Assembly: GCA_964568145.1 (NCBI GenBank)
Contig: CAZMOZ010000014.1
Span: forward strand, 1-64,000
Direction of reading: 5' to 3'
Origin: DSVZ01 sp964568145
GTDB lineage: Bacteria; Verrucomicrobiota; Verrucomicrobiia; Limisphaerales; J093
Length of the DNA stretch: 64,000 bases
Shown: positions 16,427 to 25,013 of the stretch, in pieces
Position numbering within the stretch: the first letter of the stretch is position 1
Layout of the letters: each line of letters begins with the position of its first letter
Position numbers and translations under genes: made by a program
Notes under the pieces: model-generated
What the model was told of the DNA's origin: nothing
Databases searched by the model: none
What the model saw: the letters and a program-made list of their open reading frames with translations, nothing else

Positions 16427-18472
16427 CTAGGGCGCGGGAGACGGCGCGGCGCCGGGCGGTGTCGTCCCGCCGCCCGGGGTCGTGACCGGCTCGTCATAGA
16501 TCAGGTACTCACCCTTTTCAGTGAGCAGCGTGGCGGTGACGAACACCAGCAGGTAGCGCGGCCGGTCCACCTCGGTCCGGCGGCGGAAAGCGGCGCCGAT
16601 GATCGGCAGGTTGCCCAGGATGGGGACGGATTCGACGTAGGTGGTCTGGAGCCGCTCGAGCACGCCGCCCATGACCACGGTCTCCCCGGAACGCACGGCC
16701 ACGCGCGTGGCCAGTTCCTGGGTGCGGTACTCGGGCAGTTTGATGTCAAAAGTGCTGACCACGTTGCCGGCGTCGTCCGTGTCCGTGATGGTCGCGAACG
16801 GCACGAGCTTCACCTCCGAGTTCACCTTCGGCCGCAGGGCGAGGAAGATGGTGCGGCCGTCGCCGCCCACGCTGGCCAGCACCTCCAGGCTGGCGCCGGA
16901 CTGGATTTTGGTGGGCTTGCCGGCGGGCACGACCGCGGACGACGAACGGCGCTCGAGGATCTGCTGCTTCACCTGGTATTCCTCGTAGTAGTACTGGGTG
17001 CGGCCGTCGCTGATGGTCGCGGGCAGGTTGTTGATGACCGTCAGGCGCGGCGCGCTCAGCGTCTGGCTCTCGCCGCTCTGGTCCAGCAGCGACAGGGTGG
17101 CGGTGAGCGTGGGGCGGTCGAGGATGTTGGTGAAGGTCTCGGCGATGCCGAACGCCGGGTTCAGGATGCCCAGCGCCGTGGCGGTGGAGGTGTCCTGCTC
17201 GGTGGTGGGCCCGGTGCGGCCGGTTTCCCAGGCCACGCCCAGGCGCAAAAAGGCGGAGGCGCTCACCGTCACAAACCGCGCCTCGATGAGCACCTGCTGG
17301 AGGTCGCGGTCGAATTCCTTGATGAGCGTCTCGAGCACTTCGAGTTGCTCGGGCGTGCCGCGCGCCACGATGAGGTTCCGCTCGTAATCGAGCATGTACT
17401 TGGAGCCGCTGAAGAAGTTGGTGATGGCCCGCTCCAGCGCGATGGTCTGGGGTGCCAGGTCGTTCACGAAGGCGTTCAGCTTCTGGGCCTCGGTGATGGT
17501 CTGGACGTTGTTCTGGATGACCCGGGTTTGAACGACTTCATCCGGTCCGAACCGCGCCGGCAGCAGGAAGCCTTTGCGCAGCTTGTACACCCGCGTCTCC
17601 TCCAGCGCCCGCTTCGGGTCCTTGCCGTCCACGATCCAGACCAGATCGTCGCCGACCTGGAACTGCACGTCGAGGTTGCGGGCGATGTAGCGCAGGAGTT
17701 CCCACAGCTTCACCCGCTCCATGTGGATGGTGAGCTTCTGCTGGAACGCCGGAAGCGACTTGTCGGCCACAAAATTGATACCCTCGGTCTGGCCGATGGT
17801 GAAGATGATGTCGTTGAGCGTCGTGTTGTCGAGGTGGAGGGAGATCGGCTTCTGCAACAGCTTGGCCATCGCGCCCTGCTGCGACTCGAGGTCAAACAGC
17901 ATGCCCTCGACGCGGTTGGTCCGGCCGTAGCTGGGCGGGATGTACGGCGTGGCCTCGATCTGGTCCACCAGGTCGCGCACGTCCTTGCGGGGCGGCAGGC
18001 CGCGGTCCTTGCTCTCGGTGAGGAGGTCTTTAACGGTGGGGTTGAACACCGACTGTTTGGCGTCAATCTCGCGGATGCGGTCCTCGAGCGCCCGGTTGCG
18101 CTGGGTCTCGCGCTGTTTCTGCACCCAGCCCAGCAGGCGCTTGGCCGCGGAGTCCTGCGGATCCTTGGCCTCGAGTGCGCGCGCCTGGGCCTCGGCCTCC
18201 TCCCAGCGGCCGGCGTCCGCCAGCTTGAGGATGGCCTTGATCTCCTCGTCGTGGAAGGCGCTGTAAGTGGGCTTGGGCGGCTGTTCCACCGGCGCGGGCT
18301 CGGGCGCCGGCGTGCTGGCGGCGGCCGGCGGGGTCCTGGCGGGACTTGTGGCCGGTTTGGCGCCGGGCGGCGGCTGTCCTTCCTCGTAACGCTGGCAGGC
18401 GGTCAACGCCAGCAGCGCGGCCAGCAGGCTGCCGGCCGCGCGCGTCCAAGGGCTTCCTCGCAAACTACACAT
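16427..18472 (-). CDS. Lipoprotein secretin (PilQ/GspD family)
   Basis: Outer-membrane secretin, 681 residues. The ATG at 18472 is chosen because it begins a lipoprotein signal peptide (MCSLRGSPWTRAAGSLLAALLALTAC) with the lipobox Cys at residue 26; upstream in-frame residues look like non-coding translation. A Pro/Ala linker and a TPR-like helical region (residues ~60-130) precede STN/N1-like domains (ISLHLDNTTLNDIIFTIGQ, KYMLDYERNLIVARGTPEQ). The secretin barrel follows (IEARFVTVSASAFLRLGV, TLSAPRLTVINN, VRSGETVVMGGVL, VPILGNLPIIGAAFRR). It is the first gene of the operon ending at 11513. An acylated secretin may reach the outer membrane without a separate pilotin; that is inference. Confidence 0.93.
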   Translation of the reverse strand: MCSLRGSPWTRAAGSLLAALLALTACQRYEEGQPPPGAKPATSPARTPPAAASTPAPEPAPVEQPPKPTYSAFHDEEIKAILKLADAGRWEEAEAQARALEAKDPQDSAAKRLLGWVQKQRETQRNRALEDRIREIDAKQSVFNPTVKDLLTESKDRGLPPRKDVRDLVDQIEATPYIPPSYGRTNRVEGMLFDLESQQGAMAKLLQKPISLHLDNTTLNDIIFTIGQTEGINFVADKSLPAFQQKLTIHMERVKLWELLRYIARNLDVQFQVGDDLVWIVDGKDPKRALEETRVYKLRKGFLLPARFGPDEVVQTRVIQNNVQTITEAQKLNAFVNDLAPQTIALERAITNFFSGSKYMLDYERNLIVARGTPEQLEVLETLIKEFDRDLQQVLIEARFVTVSASAFLRLGVAWETGRTGPTTEQDTSTATALGILNPAFGIAETFTNILDRPTLTATLSLLDQSGESQTLSAPRLTVINNLPATISDGRTQYYYEEYQVKQQILERRSSSAVVPAGKPTKIQSGASLEVLASVGGDGRTIFLALRPKVNSEVKLVPFATITDTDDAGNVVSTFDIKLPEYRTQELATRVAVRSGETVVMGGVLERLQTTYVESVPILGNLPIIGAAFRRRTEVDRPRYLLVFVTATLLTEKGEYLIYDEPVTTPGGGTTPPGAAPSPAP

Positions 18473-18992
18473 ACTTGGCCTGATGACGCACTGTCCCGGC
18501 GGACCATTCAGCCACCACCCGCTGGCGGCCGCACCCGGCAGTGCCCCGGTGCCTCTTCGAGCACGGCGCACCGCAGGACCTCCGGGGCGAATATTTGCCC
18601 AAGCTTGCGCCGCGGGCGCGGAAAAGACCAGCCCGAAAGCGGGTTTCATGAGGAACACGGCGCGTCGCAATTTCCTGCAGGCAACGGGCGGCCCGTAGTG
18701 GCCCGGGCGGCCCTGCCTGGGCCGTGTCGCGGGCGACCCGCCCGCGAGGTCTGCAGTCTGCCGGCCGCAGTCCCGAAAAGTCAGGGCTCGACGGAGTCTC
18801 GCCCCACCTTGTCAAGGCCGGACCGGCACAAAAGTGAGATGCGCCCTGAGGAACACGGCGCGTTTCCGTTTCGTGCCGGCCATATCGCCCACCGGGGTGG
18901 CGGCCGGCCTCCAGCCTGATGGACACGGCGAGAAGGCCCAAACTCAGTAACTTAAAAAGGGCGGTGGGCAGTGGGCGGGGATTCGGCATCGG
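18473..18992. other. Divergent intergenic region with short repeats
   Basis: No supported gene. It lies between the divergent secretin and ccoI genes, so both promoters should be here or in the adjoining repeat. A 17-bp direct repeat TGAGGAACACGGCGCGT occurs at 18649-18665 and 18847-18863. Next to the second copy is GTGAGATGCGCC (18834-18845), the tail motif of the double-hairpin repeat family. The region looks like a mosaic of repeat fragments. Confidence 0.6.
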
Positions 18993-19084
18993 GTAACCGG
19001 ACCCGTCGCCCCTTAGCGAGGGATGACCTACCCCCCACGCAGCGTCCGGCCGCTTCCGCCGGCGGCAAGAAGGTGAGATGCGCC
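18993..19084 (+). repeat. Dispersed double-hairpin repeat, copy 2
   Basis: GTCGCCCCTTAGCGAGGGATGACCTACCC (around 19004-19032) matches the second hairpin of copy 1. The first hairpin is eroded to GTAACCGGACC. The tail GTCCGGCCGCTTC...GTGAGATGCGCC (to 19084) also matches copy 1. It lies just upstream of ccoI. Confidence 0.72.
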
Positions 19085-19181
19085 CGCGACGCTTTCAGCG
19101 GCGGCTTTGATCTGGCGTTGCGGGGCGCAAACGTCCAAGCTCGCCGGATGCTTGCCCGCTTGAGTAAGCGGGCCTTCGTTC

Positions 19182-21812
19182 ATGCCGGCTGCCAACAACG
19201 CTGCTTCTGACACACTGCTCGCCGATCCCGAACCGCTCGCGCGGTCGGGGCCGCGCCAGGCCAGTCGAAGCGTTGTGCCCGACCGAGGCCAGGACGCCGC
19301 CTGTTACCATTGCGGCGCGGCGTGTCCGGCCAGCCCGCCGAGGCTGGAGGACAAGGCCTTTTGCTGCCAGGGCTGCCTCACGGTTTACGAACTGCTGGCG
19401 GAAAACGGGCTGGGGCACTTTTACGACCTCGGTCCCAAGGCGGGCGTGCGCGTGCCCTGCCCCGGCTCGCGCGAGCAGTTTGCCTTCCTCGACGAGCCCG
19501 CGGTCCGCGACCGGCTGGCGGACTACGCCGACGAGGCGATCTGCCGCGTGACGTTCCGGATTCCCGCCATCCATTGCATCGCCTGCGTGTGGCTGCTGGA
19601 AAACCTGTTCCGGCTGCGGCCGGGCATCAGCCGGTCGGTGGTGAACTTCCCGCGCCGCGAATGCGTGGTGGCGTTCGATCCGCGCGCGGTGCGGCTGAGC
19701 GAGGTGGTGGCGTTGCTGGCCTCGCTCGGCTACGAACCGGACTTCAACCTGGCCAACCTGGACCCGCGCCGACCCGACCCGGCGGCGCGCCGGTTGTGGC
19801 TGCGGGCGGGGGTCGCCAGCTTCGCCTTCGGCAACATCATGCTGCTGAGCATCCCGCATTACTCCGGTCTGGACGCCGCGGGTCAGCCGGGGCTGCGGGT
19901 GCTTTTCGGGGCGCTGGCCCTGGCGCTGGCGTTGCCGGTGCTGTTGTTCAGCGCTTCGGATTACTGGCGCGCCGCCTGGGTGGCCTGGCGCCGGCGCGTG
20001 CTCAACATCGAGCTGCCCATCGCGGTGGGCCTGGTGGCGCTGTTTGGCCAGAGCGTTTACGAAATCGTGTCCGGCCGCGGCAGCGGTTACCTGGACTCGA
20101 TGACCGGCCTGGTCTTCTTCCTTTTGTGCGGCCGGATCTTCCAGCACAAAACCTACGACCGCCTCGCCTTTGACCGCGATTACCGGTCGTTCTTCCCGCT
20201 GTCCGTGACGCGGTTAAGGCCGCCAGCAGCCGACAACCACCCTCCGGCATCGGGGCAGACGACGGGTGCCGGACGCCAGATGCCGGAGGCCGGAGGCCAG
20301 AGCCCGGCGGAAGAGCGTGTGGCGCTGGCGCAACTGGCGGTGGGCGATCGCCTGCTGATCCGGCACGGCGAACTGATCCCGGCGGACGCGCGGCTGGTGG
20401 CCGGGTGCGCGCTGGTGGACTACAGCTTCGTCACCGGCGAATCCGAGCCGGTGGTCCGGCAGGCGGGCGATCACCTTTACGCCGGCGGCCGGCAGGCGGG
20501 CGGCGCGATCGAGGTGGAGACCGTGAAGCCGGTTTCGCAGAGCTACCTGGCCTCGCTCTGGAGCCAGGAGGCTTTCAAACAAAACCGCCGGGACACGCTG
20601 GACAATCTCACCAACCGCTTCAGCTGGCGCTTCACGCCCACGATTGCAGCGGTGGCGGTGGCCGCGGCGATCTTCTGGATTTGGGCCGGCGACGGCGCGC
20701 GCGCCCTGAAGGCCTTCACTGCGGTGCTGATCGTGGCGTGTCCGTGCGCGCTGGCGCTGGCGGCGCCGTTCGCGCTGGGCACCGCTCAACGGCTGATGGC
20801 CCGGCGCGACGTGTTCCTGAAAGACCCGCAGGTCACCGAGGCGCTCGCGCGGGTCAACACGGTGGTCTTTGACAAGACCGGCACGCTCACCGCGGCAGGC
20901 GTGACCCGCGTCGCCTTCGAGGGCGAACCGCTGAACGACGCGGTGCGCCGCATGATCGCCACGCTGGCCCGGCATTCGACGCATCCGTACGCGACCGCGC
21001 TGGCCGCGTCGCTGGGCGGGCCGGGCGGGCAACTGGAAGTTGCGGATTACCGCGAAGAGCCCGGCGCGGGCGTGGCCGGACGCGTGGCGGGACACGAAAT
21101 CCGGCTGGGCTCCGCCGCCTGGCTGCGGGCCGGTGGTCTGGCGGTGGAGGACACCGCGGCCACAGCCGGCCCCGCAGTGTGCGTGGCGATGGACGGGCGG
21201 TTCCGCGGCTGGTTCCGGCTGGCCAGCGAGTTGCGACCGGACACGGAGGCGTTGCTGGCGGGGTTGGCGGGAGAGCACGAACTCGCCTTGCTCAGTGGGG
21301 ACAGCGAACGCGAGCGCGAGCGGTTCCGCCGGCTGTTTCCGGCGTCGGCGCGGCTGCACTTCCACCAGAGCCCGCTCAACAAGCTGGGTTTCATCCGCGA
21401 ACTGCAGGCGGCGGGACGCACCGTGATGATGGTCGGTGACGGGTTGAACGACGCCGGCGCGCTGAAGCAAAGCGACGTGGGTGTGGCGGTGGCGGAACAG
21501 GTCGGCGCCTTTTCGCCCGCCAGCGATGTGATTCTTGACGCGGATCAAGTCAGCGGCCTGCCGGGGGTCTTGCGCTTCGCCCGGCGGGTGGTCAGAATCG
21601 TGCGGTTGAGCTTCATGCTCTCCAGCGCCTACAACCTGATCGGGATCAGCATCGCGGCGAGCGGGCTGTTGTCGCCGCTGGTCTGCGCGATTCTCATGCC
21701 GCTGAGTTCGGTCACGGTGGTGGGGTTTGCCTGCGGGGCCACGCGGCGGGCCGCGCGCCGGGCCGGGTTGCCCGCCGGAAGCGCGCCTGCTGGTGAACTG
21801 GGGGTGGCATGA
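19182..21812 (+). CDS. ccoI: CcoI/FixI copper-transporting P1B-type ATPase
   Basis: An 876-residue inner-membrane ATPase that supplies copper for maturation of the CuB site of cbb3 oxidase. It has the CcoI-type N-terminal Cys-rich domain (CYHCGAACPAS ... FCCQGCLTVYELL), a heavy-metal-associated domain with IHCIACVW, eight-helix transport core with the CPC motif (residues ~520-522), DKTGTLT with phosphorylated Asp at ~564, and GDGLND near 752. The actuator domain holds a low-complexity insert of about 30 residues (bases ~20218-20312). The ATG at 19182 lacks a strong Shine-Dalgarno. The gene overlaps ccoS by four bases and opens the oxidase operon, an order unlike the usual ccoNOQP-GHIS. Confidence 0.95.
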   Translation: MPAANNAASDTLLADPEPLARSGPRQASRSVVPDRGQDAACYHCGAACPASPPRLEDKAFCCQGCLTVYELLAENGLGHFYDLGPKAGVRVPCPGSREQFAFLDEPAVRDRLADYADEAICRVTFRIPAIHCIACVWLLENLFRLRPGISRSVVNFPRRECVVAFDPRAVRLSEVVALLASLGYEPDFNLANLDPRRPDPAARRLWLRAGVASFAFGNIMLLSIPHYSGLDAAGQPGLRVLFGALALALALPVLLFSASDYWRAAWVAWRRRVLNIELPIAVGLVALFGQSVYEIVSGRGSGYLDSMTGLVFFLLCGRIFQHKTYDRLAFDRDYRSFFPLSVTRLRPPAADNHPPASGQTTGAGRQMPEAGGQSPAEERVALAQLAVGDRLLIRHGELIPADARLVAGCALVDYSFVTGESEPVVRQAGDHLYAGGRQAGGAIEVETVKPVSQSYLASLWSQEAFKQNRRDTLDNLTNRFSWRFTPTIAAVAVAAAIFWIWAGDGARALKAFTAVLIVACPCALALAAPFALGTAQRLMARRDVFLKDPQVTEALARVNTVVFDKTGTLTAAGVTRVAFEGEPLNDAVRRMIATLARHSTHPYATALAASLGGPGGQLEVADYREEPGAGVAGRVAGHEIRLGSAAWLRAGGLAVEDTAATAGPAVCVAMDGRFRGWFRLASELRPDTEALLAGLAGEHELALLSGDSERERERFRRLFPASARLHFHQSPLNKLGFIRELQAAGRTVMMVGDGLNDAGALKQSDVGVAVAEQVGAFSPASDVILDADQVSGLPGVLRFARRVVRIVRLSFMLSSAYNLIGISIAASGLLSPLVCAILMPLSSVTVVGFACGATRRAARRAGLPAGSAPAGELGVA

Positions 21813-22015
21813 GCGCAATTTACCTGCTCATCCCGATCAGCCTGCTCGTGGCGCTGGCCTTCCTGGCCGCCTTCATCTGGGCCGTGCGCTCCGGGCAGTA
21901 CGAAGACACCTGCACCCCGGCCTTGCGGATGCTGACCGACGATGCGCCGGCCCGGCGGCCGCGCCAGAAGCTCGCCCCACGTCCCGACCCAACGACCCCA
22001 GTCCATGAACGTTGA
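21809..22015 (+). CDS. ccoS: cbb3 oxidase assembly protein CcoS
   Basis: A 68-residue membrane protein needed for cofactor insertion into cbb3 oxidase. One N-terminal transmembrane helix (IYLLIPISLLVALAFLAAFI) is followed by the CcoS signature FIWAVRSGQYEDTCTPALRML. The start ATGA overlaps the ccoI stop, and the end overlaps the ccoNO start by 11 bases, so translation is coupled. The short Pro/Arg-rich tail is not conserved. Confidence 0.93.
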   Translation: MSAIYLLIPISLLVALAFLAAFIWAVRSGQYEDTCTPALRMLTDDAPARRPRQKLAPRPDPTTPVHER

Positions 22016-24155
22016 AACCTTCCGCTACGACAACCGGATCGTCCGCGCCTTTGCGATTGCCACCGCCTTGTGGGGCCTGGTGGGCACGGCGGCCGGGCTG
22101 CTGGCGGCCTGCCAGTTGTTCTGGCCGGGCCTGAACCTGGACACGCCGTTCACCACCTTCGGCCGCATCCGGCCGCTGCACACGAACGCGGTGATCTTCG
22201 CCTTCGTGGGCAACGGCATGTTCTGCGGCATCTATTACTCGCTGCAGCGGCTCTGCAAGGCGCGGATGTTCAGCGACGCGCTGAGCTGGCTCAATTTCTG
22301 GGGCTGGAACGCCATCATCGTGGCGGCGGCCGTCACGTTGCCGCTGGGCCTGACCACCAGCAAGGAGTACGCGGAACTCGAGTGGCCGATTGACATCGCC
22401 ATCGCCGTGGTCTGGGTGGCGTTCACGGTGAACCTGCTGGGCACGATCCTCCGCCGCCGCGAGAAGCACATGTACGTGGCCATCTGGTTCTACATCGCCA
22501 CGGCCATCACCGTGGCGGTGCTGCACGTGGTGAACTCGCTGGCCCTGCCGGCGGGGGCGTTCAAGAGCTACTCGATTTATGCCGGCGTGCAGGACGCGCT
22601 GGTGCAATGGTGGTACGGCCACAACGCCGTGGCGTTCTTCCTCACCACGCCGTACCTGGGCTTGATGTACTACTTCCTGCCCAAGGCGGCGGAACGGCCG
22701 GTGTTCAGCTACCGGCTTTCCATCATTCACTTCTGGGCGCTGATCTTCATCTACATCTGGGCCGGGCCGCATCACCTGCTGTACACGGCGCTGCCGGACT
22801 GGGCGCAGTCGCTCGGCATGGTGTTCAGCGTGATGCTCGTGGCGCCAAGCTGGGGCGGCATGTTGAACGGCCTGCTCACCTTGCGCGGCGCCTGGGACAA
22901 GGTGCGCCAGGATCCGATGCTCAAGTTCATGGTCGTGGCGGTCACGGCGTACGGCATGGCGACGCTCGAGGGCCCGACGCTCGCCATCAAGAGCGTGAAC
23001 GCGCTGTCGCATTACACGGACTGGACGATCGCGCACGTCCACACCGGCGCGCTGGGCTGGAACGGCTTCCTGACCTTCTCGATGCTCTACTGGTTGTTCC
23101 CGCGGCTCTACAACACGAAGCTGTGGTCGGTGAAGCTGGCGAACTACCACTTCTGGATCGCGCTGCTGGGCATGATGTTCTACGTCGTGCCCATCTACGT
23201 GAGCGGCGTCACCCAGGGGCTGATGTGGAAGCAGTTCACCGCCGACGGCTTCCTCCAGTACGGCAACTTCCTCGAGACGGTCATCCGCATCATCCCCATG
23301 CACATGCTCCGGGCGGTGGGCGGCGGCCTGTACGTGCTCGGCATTTGCCTGCTGGGGGTGAACCTCTACAAGACCGCGAAGAGCGGCCGGTTCGTGCCCG
23401 AGCAGGAGGCGCAGGCGCCGGCGCTGCGGGACCAGCCCGTCAAACACGAGAAGCCGCACTCCTGGGGTCACCGCTGGCTCGAAGGCATGCCCGTCACCTT
23501 CACCGTGCTCACCACCGTGGCGATCCTGGTGGGCGGCCTCGTCGAGATCGTGCCGCTCTACCTCATCAAGAGCAACGTGCCGACCATCACGACCGTGAAG
23601 CCGTACACTCCGCTCGAATTGCTCGGCCGCGACATTTACATCCGCGAAGGCTGCGTGGCCTGCCATTCGCAAATGGTGCGGCCGTTCCGCTCCGAGACCG
23701 AGCGTTACGGCGAGTACTCGAAGGTGGGCGAGTACGTGAATGACCACCCATTCCTCTGGGGCTCCAAACGCACCGGGCCGGACCTGCACCGCGTCGGCGG
23801 CAAATACCCCGACGCCTGGCATTACAACCACATGGAAGACCCGGAGAACACCTCGTCCGGCTCGATCATGCCGCGCTACCCGTGGCTGCTGTCGCAGAAA
23901 CTCGACACCAGCCCGGTCCAGGTGCGCATGCAAACCCTCCGCCGGGTGGGCGTGCCGTACACGGACCAAGACATCGCGGACGCGCCCAAGAGCATCGCCG
24001 CCCAGCAGGCCCGGGTGGTGCAAAACCTCAAGGTTGGCCTCGTGGAAGCCCCGCCCGACCGCGAGATCATCGCGCTGATCGCCTACCTCCAGCGCCTGGG
24101 CGTGGACATCAAGGGCAGCCCGGCCAGCACGGCGCCGAAGCTGGCGGAGAATTGA
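22005..24155 (+). CDS. ccoNO: Fused cbb3 cytochrome c oxidase subunits I and II (CcoN-CcoO)
   Basis: A 716-residue fusion of the catalytic subunit CcoN with the mono-haem cytochrome c subunit CcoO. The ATG at 22005 gives MNVETFRYDNRIVRAF. CcoN spans residues ~1-470, with the haem and CuB histidines in RPLHTNAVIF, VQWWYGHNAVAFFLT, WAGPHHLLYT and HYTDWTIAHVHTGALGW. A linker near 480 leads into CcoO (WLEGMPVTFTVLTTVAILVGG) with the haem c site CVACH at residues 550-554 and QMVRPFRSETERYGEYS. Such fusions occur in several phyla. The product is a high-affinity terminal oxidase for microaerobic respiration. Confidence 0.96.
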   Translation: MNVETFRYDNRIVRAFAIATALWGLVGTAAGLLAACQLFWPGLNLDTPFTTFGRIRPLHTNAVIFAFVGNGMFCGIYYSLQRLCKARMFSDALSWLNFWGWNAIIVAAAVTLPLGLTTSKEYAELEWPIDIAIAVVWVAFTVNLLGTILRRREKHMYVAIWFYIATAITVAVLHVVNSLALPAGAFKSYSIYAGVQDALVQWWYGHNAVAFFLTTPYLGLMYYFLPKAAERPVFSYRLSIIHFWALIFIYIWAGPHHLLYTALPDWAQSLGMVFSVMLVAPSWGGMLNGLLTLRGAWDKVRQDPMLKFMVVAVTAYGMATLEGPTLAIKSVNALSHYTDWTIAHVHTGALGWNGFLTFSMLYWLFPRLYNTKLWSVKLANYHFWIALLGMMFYVVPIYVSGVTQGLMWKQFTADGFLQYGNFLETVIRIIPMHMLRAVGGGLYVLGICLLGVNLYKTAKSGRFVPEQEAQAPALRDQPVKHEKPHSWGHRWLEGMPVTFTVLTTVAILVGGLVEIVPLYLIKSNVPTITTVKPYTPLELLGRDIYIREGCVACHSQMVRPFRSETERYGEYSKVGEYVNDHPFLWGSKRTGPDLHRVGGKYPDAWHYNHMEDPENTSSGSIMPRYPWLLSQKLDTSPVQVRMQTLRRVGVPYTDQDIADAPKSIAAQQARVVQNLKVGLVEAPPDREIIALIAYLQRLGVDIKGSPASTAPKLAEN

Positions 24156-24159
24156 GCCC

Positions 24160-24360
24160 ATGATCCAGAACGTGCTGCAACACCTCGGCGGGATCGAGCG
24201 CTACGGCGTCCTTTCGATTGCCATCTTCTTCACGTGCTTCCTCGCCACGCTGGTCTGGGCTTGCAACCTCAAGAAACCTTTCCTGAACCACATGGCCGCC
24301 AAACCGCTGGAACCCGATTCCCCGGAGCCGCAAACCGACGACGCCTCCCGCCATGAATGA
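24160..24360 (+). CDS. ccoQ: CcoQ-like small subunit
   Basis: A 66-residue protein with one transmembrane helix (YGVLSIAIFFTCFLATLVWA, residues ~15-34) and a short polar tail. It sits five bases after ccoNO and overlaps ccoP by eight bases, exactly where the CcoQ/FixQ subunit is expected. Primary sequence is weakly conserved in this family, so the call rests on size, topology and position. CcoQ stabilises the CcoN-CcoO-CcoP complex. Confidence 0.8.
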   Translation: MIQNVLQHLGGIERYGVLSIAIFFTCFLATLVWACNLKKPFLNHMAAKPLEPDSPEPQTDDASRHE

Positions 24361-24937
24361 ATCCCACGATCCGCTGTTGATGGACCACGATGCCGACGGC
24401 ATCCGCGAGCTGGACAACAAGCTGCCCCGCTGGTGGGTCTGGCTGTTCAACCTGACCATCCTCTTCTCGGTCATCTACCTGCTCTACTACCACGTCATCG
24501 GCGACGGCCGTATCATGCTCGCCGAGTACGAGCGGGAGATGAAGATCGGCGACGCGCTCAAGTCCGCCGCGCTCGCCCGCTTCGAAAAAGAGATGGAAAA
24601 TCTCGCCCCGGCGCAGGACGCGGCGCTGCTCGCGGACGGCAAGCGCATCTTCGACCAGATGTGCGCGCCCTGCCACCGGCCCGATGGCGGCGGGCTGGTG
24701 GGGCCGAACCTCACGGACGATTACTGGATTCACGGCGGGGAGTTCAAAAACAGCCTCCGCGTCATCTACGACGGCGTGCCCGACAAGGGCATGGTGACGT
24801 GGAAGACCCTGCTCAAGCCGGCGGAGATTCATGCCGTGGCCAGCTTCATTTACACGCTGCGCGGCAGCAACCCGCCCAACCCCAAGCCGCGCGAGGACCT
24901 GGCGCCGAAGGACACCGGCCCCAGCGAGTACGAATGA
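24353..24937 (+). CDS. ccoP: Mono-haem CcoP-type cytochrome c subunit
   Basis: A 194-residue membrane-anchored cytochrome c. The CcoP N-terminal domain is clear (DADGIRELDNKLPRWWVWL, then helix LTILFSVIYLLYY). One cytochrome c domain follows with CAPCH at residues 104-108, the distal segment GGLVGPNLTDDYWIHGG, and the axial Met region KGMVTWKTLLKP. Typical CcoP is about 300 residues with two haem c sites; this one has a single CxxCH and is about 100 residues shorter. The reading frame is intact and ends naturally, so it appears to be a genuine mono-haem version. It donates electrons to the CcoN active site. Confidence 0.93.
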   Translation: MNESHDPLLMDHDADGIRELDNKLPRWWVWLFNLTILFSVIYLLYYHVIGDGRIMLAEYEREMKIGDALKSAALARFEKEMENLAPAQDAALLADGKRIFDQMCAPCHRPDGGGLVGPNLTDDYWIHGGEFKNSLRVIYDGVPDKGMVTWKTLLKPAEIHAVASFIYTLRGSNPPNPKPREDLAPKDTGPSEYE

Positions 24938-25013
24938 GCCCCGGCCGGCTGGCGGGCGACGGGACCGCCGGCAACCTCGCGGCAGCCTGCCGGCTCAGCT
25001 TTCTCGTCAGCGC

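Noticed and set aside
14732..18919. Open frame of about 1395 codons on the plus strand opposite the first pilus operon
   Set aside because: It is antisense to five recognisable genes with overlapping starts and stops, has His/Gln/Arg/Gly-rich shadow composition, and no domain. Long antisense frames are expected at this GC content.
21873..24161. 762-codon minus-strand frame opposite ccoNO
   Set aside because: Complement of a highly conserved oxidase subunit; the composition is a shadow of its codons.
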